Notes under the pieces: generated by a model | What the model was told of the DNA's origin: nothing | Databases searched by the model: none | The model's input: only the letters and a program-made list of their open reading frames with translations | Source of the DNA: Jiangellaceae bacterium | Lineage (GTDB): Bacteria; Actinomycetota; Actinomycetes; Jiangellales; Jiangellaceae | Direction of reading: 5' to 3' | Length of the DNA stretch: 8,895 nucleotides | Assembly: GCA_030146385.1 (NCBI GenBank) | Contig: JASLBX010000191.1 | Location: forward strand, 1 to 8,895 | Shown: piece after piece, positions 5,137-8,895 of the stretch | Layout: each line of letters begins with the position of its first letter | Position numbering within the stretch: the stretch's first letter is position 1 | Made by a program: the position numbers and the translations under genes

Positions 5137-6549
5137 ATGGTGCGCGAGAGAGTCGCCAAGGCCGTCCTCCCTGCGCTGCTCGCCGGGCTGCTTGCCGGGT
5201 CGGCCGGGATGCTCGCCGGCCCGGCAGTGGCGCTACCTGGCTCTCCGACCGATCGCGAGCTCGAACGTGCGCGTCAAGCCGAGGGCGAGGCCGCCAGTGC
5301 CGTCGCCCAGGCCGAGGCTCGGTTGGCTGCGGCGAACGAACGGTTCGACGAGCTAATGCTGTCTGCCGCGCGGGCGGCCGAGGCCCATAACGGCGCCCAG
5401 TACACGCTGAAGCAAGCCCGTGTTGCCGAGTCCGAAGCGGCCACCGAAGCTGCGCGGGACGAGTTGGCCGCCGATGTGGCCCGATCCGAACTGGGCCGGG
5501 TAGCCGCGACCGCTTACCGAACGGGCGGTCAGCTCAGGCTCGTGGCAGCCGTGATCGACGCCGACCGATCAGACCAGTTCGTCGATGGCACGGTCGTCCT
5601 GCAGACCGCGGCGAGGAGTCAGGGCACCATCGCCGATCGGGCCTTGGAGGCGGCGGCGAAGGCCCGGGATGCTGCGGGACGCGCGCTCCAGGCCCGGCTC
5701 GACCGTGAGAAAGCGGCGGAGACGGCGAAGCTTGCATCCGAGCAGGCGGCCGCCGCCGTCCTGGAGTTCGAAACCCAGATGGTTGCCCTCGAGCAGGAAC
5801 GCGAGCAGGCCCTGGTCGAGCTCGCGGAGAATCGGGGCACCACGGCCGAGCTCGAGGAGAAGCGGCAGGCCACTCTCGCGATGGAGGCGGCCCTCGAGGC
5901 GGAACAGGCCGCTGCCGCGTCCAGTTCCGAACCGGAGGGTTCCGGGCAAGACGCCGCCCCGCAGGACGACTCCACGCCAGCTACAGAGGCTTCGGCCGGC
6001 GATCCACCCGGCGATGCCAGCAGCCCGTCAAGTCAGCCGGACACGTCGCCGTCGCCGGCCGCAACCCGCGATCCTGAGCCGTCACCGGTGCCGAGCAGTC
6101 CGTCTCCGACGGCGCGACCCTCGTCACCGAGCCCAACACCCCCGTCGCCGAGCAAGCCGCAATCGACGAGTTCGCCGCCATCGCCGTCCGGAGCGCAGCT
6201 AGCGATCGACTACGCCCGAGCGCAGCTCGGCAAGCCGTACGAATGGGGTGGTGCCGGGCCCGACACGTTCGACTGCTCCGGGCTCACCATGCGGGCGTGG
6301 GAGCGCGCCGGAGTCTCCCTGCCGCACTGGAGCGTCGCGCAGGCGCGGATGGTCACCCGCGTGTCGTACTCCGACCTCATGCCAGGTGACCTGATCTTCT
6401 GGTCGGACAACGGGCAGGCCTCGGGCGTCTACCACGTTGGGTTGTACATCGGCTCGGGAAAGATGATCCACGCACCGCGGCCGGGCAAGGTCGTGGAGAT
6501 CCAGAACGTCTTCTACTGGCGGACACCCTCCTTCTACGGCCGCGTTTAG
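5137..6549 (+). CDS. Secreted NlpC/P60 peptidoglycan endopeptidase, first paralogue
   Basis: This 470-residue exported hydrolase would cut peptide stems of peptidoglycan outside the membrane. Layout: signal peptide (about 1-32, PAVA before the predicted cut), Ala/Glu/Arg-rich coiled coil (about 38-261), a Ser/Pro/Thr linker (about 262-352) and an NlpC/P60 domain (about 353-470). The catalytic residues are Cys380 in FDCSGL, His433 in VYHVGLYIG and His445 in MIHAP, spaced 53 and 12 residues apart as usual for the family. The coiled coil contains AATAYRTGG (123-131) and DQFVDGTVVLQTA (146-158). Similar N-terminal coiled coils in RipA/RipC and PcsB mediate autoinhibition or contact with FtsEX, so divisome control is possible but inferred. 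It stops 5 bp from the convergent ppa stop. A paralogue lies on the other side of ppa. The exact bond cut cannot be told from the sequence. Confidence 0.93.
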   Translation: MVRERVAKAVLPALLAGLLAGSAGMLAGPAVALPGSPTDRELERARQAEGEAASAVAQAEARLAAANERFDELMLSAARAAEAHNGAQYTLKQARVAESEAATEAARDELAADVARSELGRVAATAYRTGGQLRLVAAVIDADRSDQFVDGTVVLQTAARSQGTIADRALEAAAKARDAAGRALQARLDREKAAETAKLASEQAAAAVLEFETQMVALEQEREQALVELAENRGTTAELEEKRQATLAMEAALEAEQAAAASSSEPEGSGQDAAPQDDSTPATEASAGDPPGDASSPSSQPDTSPSPAATRDPEPSPVPSSPSPTARPSSPSPTPPSPSKPQSTSSPPSPSGAQLAIDYARAQLGKPYEWGGAGPDTFDCSGLTMRAWERAGVSLPHWSVAQARMVTRVSYSDLMPGDLIFWSDNGQASGVYHVGLYIGSGKMIHAPRPGKVVEIQNVFYWRTPSFYGRV

Positions 6550-6554
6550 GTCGG

Positions 6555-7049
6555 TCAGTGGGTGAGGCCGGCGTCGCGGGCCCGCTGGTACGACCGGTTG
6601 ATCTCGGCCTCGGCTTCGGCCCGGCCCACCCAGGTCGCGCCCTCGACGGACTTGCCGGGCTCGAGATCCTTGTAGACCTCGAAGAAGTGCTGGATCTCCA
6701 TCCGCTCGAATTCCGGGATGTCCTGAAGGTCCTGCAGGCCGCTCTGCCGGACGTCCTCCGCGGGCACGCACATCACCTTGTCGTCGCCACCGGCTTCGTC
6801 GCGCATCCGGAACATGCCGACGGCCCGGCAGCGGATCAGGCACCCCGGAAAGGTCGGCTCCTCGATCAGGACCAGTGCGTCGAGCGGGTCGCCGTCCTCG
6901 CCGAGAGTGTCCTCGATGAAGCCATAATCCGATGGGTACCGCGTCGAGGTGAACAGCCGGCGGTCGAGCTTGATCCGGCCGGTCTTGTGGTCGTACTCGT
7001 ACTTGTTTTTGGTACCTGCCGGGATCTCGATGGTGACGTCGAACTCCAC
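6555..7049 (-). CDS. ppa: Inorganic pyrophosphatase, family I
   Basis: This cytoplasmic Mg-dependent enzyme hydrolyses pyrophosphate to two phosphates and drives biosynthetic reactions forward. At 164 residues it has the normal length of a bacterial family I enzyme. The active-site signature DGDPLDAL is present together with YPSDYGFIEDT upstream, the metal-binding DEAGGDDK stretch, and the C-terminal HFFEVYKDLEPGK. The start is GTG 7047-7049, preceded at 6 nt by GGGAGG. The gene lies between two NlpC/P60 paralogues. In Mycobacterium tuberculosis ppa and a PBP4-type carboxypeptidase gene are direct divergent neighbours, and here one NlpC/P60 gene separates them. I could not pick a convincing promoter: AGTGTA at 7179-7184 (TACACT on the minus strand) is a possible -10 without a good -35. 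Confidence 0.97.
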   Translation of the reverse strand: MEFDVTIEIPAGTKNKYEYDHKTGRIKLDRRLFTSTRYPSDYGFIEDTLGEDGDPLDALVLIEEPTFPGCLIRCRAVGMFRMRDEAGGDDKVMCVPAEDVRQSGLQDLQDIPEFERMEIQHFFEVYKDLEPGKSVEGATWVGRAEAEAEINRSYQRARDAGLTH

Positions 7050-7055
7050 TGCCTG

Positions 7056-7061
7056 CCTCCC
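7056..7061 (-). promoter_or_regulatory. Shine-Dalgarno site of ppa
   Basis: GGGAGG on the minus strand, with 6 nt before GTG 7047-7049, supports the GTG start. Confidence 0.8.
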
Positions 7062-7200
7062 TTGACCGTTGTCCCAGAGTCTCTCGCACTAGCGGGTCGG
7101 AAGATGGCCGGACGCGGCACCCGATGTTTGGCGCGCCACGGCTTAGGGCATCGTGGAACGCAGTGGCCGATCGGCCCAGTGTAAAGATTCACGGCTTCTA

Positions 7201-7229
7201 TTCACATTTGAGCAGTATGTCGCTACCCT
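7201..7229 (+). promoter_or_regulatory. Predicted promoter of the second NlpC/P60 gene
   Basis: TTCACA (7201-7206), a 17-nt spacer and TACCCT (7224-7229, exact TANNNT) would start transcription near 7236, giving a leader of about 28 nt that carries AGGGG (7251-7255) 8 nt before ATG 7264. Confidence 0.58.
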
Positions 7230-7263
7230 CGGTCGAGTCTCACGCTCCCGAGGGGTGACGTAC

Positions 7264-8523
7264 ATGGCGTCCCGACGCGCGGCGGCAGCCGCAGCGGCAT
7301 TGGCCTTGCTTGTCGTAACGATCGGTGGGCCGGCGGCGGCCGATCCCGACCACCCGTCGGAGGAGGACGTCGAGGAGGCTCGCGAAGCCGAGCAAGCCGC
7401 CGAAGAGGCGGTGGCCGAGGCGGAAGAACGGCTGGCGATCGTCGAGCAAGAGTTGGATGAGCTCCACATCGAGGTGGGTCTCGCGATCGAGGCCCACAAC
7501 GGCGCTCAGGTGGCTCTTGAAAAGGCCACCACAGCGGCGGACGAGGCTGCCCAGCGCGCCGAGCAACTGGCGGCGGAGGCGGAGCTCGCCCGCGACGATC
7601 TCGGACGGATGGCTGCGGCGTCGTACCGAACCGGTGGGCCGCTTGCCGCGTGGGCGAAGGTCTTCCAGGCGGCCGAGAGCGATGAGTTCATCGATCGGAC
7701 GGCGACCCTCGAGACGGCGACGAGGTCGCAGGGAGAGATCAGCGACCGGTGGCGGGAGTCCTATATCGAGGCCGAGGACGCTGCAGCGGCCGCGGAGGCC
7801 GCCAAGGCCGATCTTGCGGCTGCGGAGCAGGAGGCCGAGCAGGCTACCCTCGCCGCCGAAGATGCCGTCGCCGAGCAAGAGGCGATCCTTGCCGATGCCG
7901 AGTCCGAGAAGGAGAACCTGCTCGCGGCGCTGGCGGACGCCCAGGGGACGACCGTTGAGCTGGAGCGGGAGCGGCAGGCCGGCTTGGAGGAGGAGGCTCG
8001 GCTCAAGCGAGAAGAGGAAGCTCGGCGGCAGGCCGAGGAAGAAGAGGCGCGCCGGCTTGCCGCAGAAGAAGCTGCGCGCTCGTCTACGAGCACCCCGGCC
8101 GCCGCCCCAACGTCGTCGCCGACTACCGAGCCCGAACCCGAACCGCCGCCCAGCGACGCTTCGGGTGCCGAGAAGGCAGTTGCCTACGCCCATGCGCAGG
8201 TTGGCAAGCCGTACCAGTGGGGTGGCGACGGGCCGGACAGCTTCGACTGCTCCGGTTTGACGATGCGGGCGTGGGAGGCCGGCGGAGTGAGCCTCACGCA
8301 CCACAGCGTGGCGCAGGCCAATGAGACGACCCGGGTGTCGTACTCCAACCTGAAGCCGGGCGATCTGATCTTCTGGTCCAGCAACGGTGCGCCCTCGGGC
8401 GTCTACCACGTAGGGCTGTACATCGGCGACGGCAAGATGATCCACGCGCCGTCCACCGGCAAGAACGTAGAGATCCAGGACGTCTTCTACTGGAGAACCC
8501 CGTCGTTCTACGGCCGCGTCTGA
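7264..8523 (+). CDS. Secreted NlpC/P60 peptidoglycan endopeptidase, second paralogue
   Basis: This 419-residue exported hydrolase has the same architecture as the first paralogue. It has a signal peptide (1-26, cut after GGPAAA), an acidic coiled coil (about 32-230), then a run of alternating Glu and Arg (about 233-271) that may form a rigid single helix. A short Thr/Pro/Glu linker (272-300) and an NlpC/P60 domain (about 301-419) follow. The catalytic residues are Cys329 (FDCSGL), His382 (VYHVGLYIG) and His394 (MIHAP). The shared landmarks EAHNGAQ, YRTGG, a DxF(V/I)D block, RSQG and the C terminus YWRTPSFYGRV show the two genes arose by duplication. The main differences are linker length and charge. 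The start ATG 7264 follows AGGGG by 8 nt; the in-frame GTG at 7255 overlaps that site. It is divergent from ppa and followed 16 bp later by the carboxypeptidase gene. Confidence 0.93.
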   Translation: MASRRAAAAAAALALLVVTIGGPAAADPDHPSEEDVEEAREAEQAAEEAVAEAEERLAIVEQELDELHIEVGLAIEAHNGAQVALEKATTAADEAAQRAEQLAAEAELARDDLGRMAAASYRTGGPLAAWAKVFQAAESDEFIDRTATLETATRSQGEISDRWRESYIEAEDAAAAAEAAKADLAAAEQEAEQATLAAEDAVAEQEAILADAESEKENLLAALADAQGTTVELERERQAGLEEEARLKREEEARRQAEEEEARRLAAEEAARSSTSTPAAAPTSSPTTEPEPEPPPSDASGAEKAVAYAHAQVGKPYQWGGDGPDSFDCSGLTMRAWEAGGVSLTHHSVAQANETTRVSYSNLKPGDLIFWSSNGAPSGVYHVGLYIGDGKMIHAPSTGKNVEIQDVFYWRTPSFYGRV

Positions 8524-8527
8524 CGCG

Positions 8528-8533
8528 TACCTT
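8528..8533 (+). promoter_or_regulatory. Predicted leaderless -10 box of the carboxypeptidase gene
   Basis: TACCTT (TANNNT) ends 6 nt before GTG 8540. The gap is pyrimidine-rich and has no Shine-Dalgarno sequence, so translation from a leaderless transcript is likely. No good -35 is visible; the best is TTCTAC at 8506-8511 inside the NlpC/P60 coding end. Confidence 0.48.
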
Positions 8534-8539
8534 CTTCCT

Positions 8540-8895
8540 GTGTCCCGTCGCGCCGTCGCTGTGGTGGTCGCAGGCCTGGTAACCGTCTGCGCGGGCTCGG
8601 CTGTGGCGTACGTCGGACTGGTCGGCAACCCGTTCGAGCCACCACCCCCACCGGCGACGCTGAACCCGATGCCGGTCGCGGAGGCGGAATCGCCGAACCT
8701 CGTGCTGGCCGCCGGCGAGCGGTCGGCCCAATCCAGGGGCGAGATCGGTGATCTCCTGGACGAGGCGATCGAGGAATCCGGTCTGGACGGACGCACCGGC
8801 GTGATCGTCACAGACCTGTCCACTGCCGAGGTCTTGTACGAGCAGGCCGCCGACCGCCCGATGACACCGGCCAGCACGCTCAAGCTCGTCACGGC
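8540..8895 (+). CDS. dacB: PBP4-type (S13) D-alanyl-D-alanine carboxypeptidase, N-terminal part (3' end outside window)
   Basis: The gene encodes an exported penicillin-binding protein that would trim or cut D-Ala-containing peptides of peptidoglycan. Only 118 full codons are present. A hydrophobic N-terminal segment (about 5-29) acts as signal or anchor. A Pro-rich stretch (PPPPP, about 37-41) follows, then a typical S13 opening: LLDEAIEESGLDGRTGVIV, a D-L-x-T-x-x-V-L-Y strand and PMTPASTLKLVT. The catalytic Ser112 and Lys115 form the SxxK motif (STLK) three codons before the window edge. The start GTG 8540 is placed by the -10 box 6 nt upstream. The SxN and KTG motifs would be downstream and cannot be checked. 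The neighbourhood with ppa and cell-wall hydrolases supports the call. The symbol follows family usage. Confidence 0.9.
   Translation, partial: MSRRAVAVVVAGLVTVCAGSAVAYVGLVGNPFEPPPPPATLNPMPVAEAESPNLVLAAGERSAQSRGEIGDLLDEAIEESGLDGRTGVIVTDLSTAEVLYEQAADRPMTPASTLKLVT

Noticed and set aside
6199..7089. Minus-strand open frame spanning the NlpC/P60 end and ppa
   Set aside because: Runs out of frame through ppa, which has full family motifs and its own Shine-Dalgarno site.
7240..8892. 550-codon minus-strand open frame opposite the second NlpC/P60 gene
   Set aside because: Arg/Leu/Ser-rich composition and no motif; it is the complement of a repetitive Ala/Glu coiled-coil gene with clear catalytic motifs.

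Overview
The window is GC-rich DNA with strong third-position G/C, GTG and TTG start candidates, TANNNT-type -10 boxes and several apparently leaderless genes. This points to a high-GC actinomycete. The inorganic pyrophosphatase / PBP4-type carboxypeptidase neighbourhood at the right end also fits: in mycobacteria these genes are divergent neighbours. I cannot name the species from the sequence.

Left part (1-3800): the 3' end of a peptide chain release factor 3 gene (+) converges on a two-gene minus-strand unit and shares a long hairpin terminator with it. The unit encodes a flavin-dependent monooxygenase of the ArsO/CzcO type and an MFS transporter. A divergent ArsR-family repressor (+) lies upstream, and the 77-bp gap holds interleaved promoters over an inverted repeat. 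Cysteines in the repressor (CC and CxC) and in the monooxygenase tail (one Cys plus a CC pair) suggest an arsenic or antimony response cassette. No arsenate reductase and no ArsB or Acr3 pump is present in the window. Between the monooxygenase and transporter genes lies a 100-bp element with perfect 27-bp inverted ends. It appears to supply the first 32 codons of the transporter reading frame.

Middle (3737-5136): a membrane-anchored DUF3048 (YerB-like) protein on the minus strand overlaps the 3' end of arsR tail to tail by 64 bp. It is transcribed divergently from the first of two NlpC/P60 genes across a 197-bp gap containing several dyads.

Right part (5137-8895): two paralogous secreted NlpC/P60 peptidoglycan endopeptidases (+), each with signal peptide, long coiled coil, linker and Cys-His-His catalytic domain, flank a minus-strand inorganic pyrophosphatase gene. 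They are followed by the start of a PBP4-type (S13) D-Ala-D-Ala carboxypeptidase gene (+), cut by the window edge at its SxxK motif. This half is mainly a cell-wall remodelling neighbourhood, while the ars-like cassette looks like an accessory insertion between housekeeping genes.

There is no gene-free stretch longer than 300 bp, and I saw no RNA genes, CRISPR arrays or transposase genes.
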